From contig PAQH01000006.1 in NCBI GenBank assembly GCA_002709225.1, positions 25,245-73,465 on the forward strand: DNA of 48,221 nucleotides, read 5' to 3'. The stretch is from Planctomycetaceae bacterium. GTDB taxonomy: Bacteria > Planctomycetota > Planctomycetia > Pirellulales > Pirellulaceae. The position numbers and the translations under genes were made by a program. The notes under the pieces were generated by a model. It did not search any database. It saw only the letters and a list, made by a program, of their open reading frames with translations, and was not told where the DNA came from. Numbering within the stretch: position 1 is the stretch's first letter; every line of letters begins with the position of its first letter. Below, in pieces: positions 48,141 through 48,221 of the stretch.

Positions 48141-48221
48141 ACAATTCGAGGAAGTTTGTTTTCTGCATCGGACTAAGGGCTAACGACAACGTGGCGCATC
48201 ACGGAGGTTTGGGAGTCTTGG

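Overview
The window looks like chromosomal DNA of a planctomycete, most likely of the Pirellulales type. I infer this from gene content, not from a search. The markers are a Tat-exported DUF1501 protein, a DUF1598 protein, TIM-barrel sugar isomerases, leucine-rich-repeat and PDZ proteins, a short FlgM with a planctomycete-like N-terminus, an ECF sigma factor next to a Ser/Thr kinase, and a murB-ftsQ pair not followed by ftsA or ftsZ. I called 37 protein genes, one of them cut by the left edge. I saw no tRNA, rRNA, CRISPR array, insertion sequence or prophage.

Layout. 1-4.3 kb: carbohydrate-related and membrane-anchored genes (CBM9-like protein, sugar isomerase, SDR dehydrogenase, VWA protein). 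4.3-9.6 kb: diguanylate cyclase, metF, flgM and a tatC with a very long periplasmic insertion. 9.9-12.4 kb: two lipoproteins, COG3014-like and LpoB-like, resembling the PBP1B-activator neighbourhood of proteobacteria. 12.7-20 kb: DUF1501, uronate isomerase-like, PDZ/LRR, CPBP protease and DUF1598 genes. 20.3-25.4 kb: an envelope-biogenesis block in which an Omp85/BamA-like protein is split into a five-POTRA protein and a separate barrel protein with its own lipoprotein signal, followed by apolipoprotein N-acyltransferase.

25.6-34.1 kb is the most system-like part. It starts with three small membrane/coiled-coil proteins in two transcription units with a recognisable promoter and terminators. 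Then come a double FHA-like protein, a polytopic Ser/Thr kinase, a four-helix membrane protein, an ECF sigma factor, a small Cys/His protein that looks like its anti-sigma factor, and an isochorismatase-family hydrolase, all on the + strand. I infer a kinase-linked transcription switch. csrA follows, then a convergent murB-ftsQ pair.

36.9-48.2 kb: an SDR reductase facing a KAS III-like enzyme; a leftward series of TPP enzyme, FAD oxidoreductase, tandem alpha/beta hydrolase and LRR protein; and mnmG. A sigma70-like promoter near the right edge points at a gene outside the window.

The Tat substrates (DUF1501 protein, hydrolase) fit with tatC. The several lipoproteins fit with lnt. CsrA, FlgM and the diguanylate cyclase fit a swarmer/sessile life cycle. 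Starts were chosen from Shine-Dalgarno spacing and family length; uncertain ones are marked.
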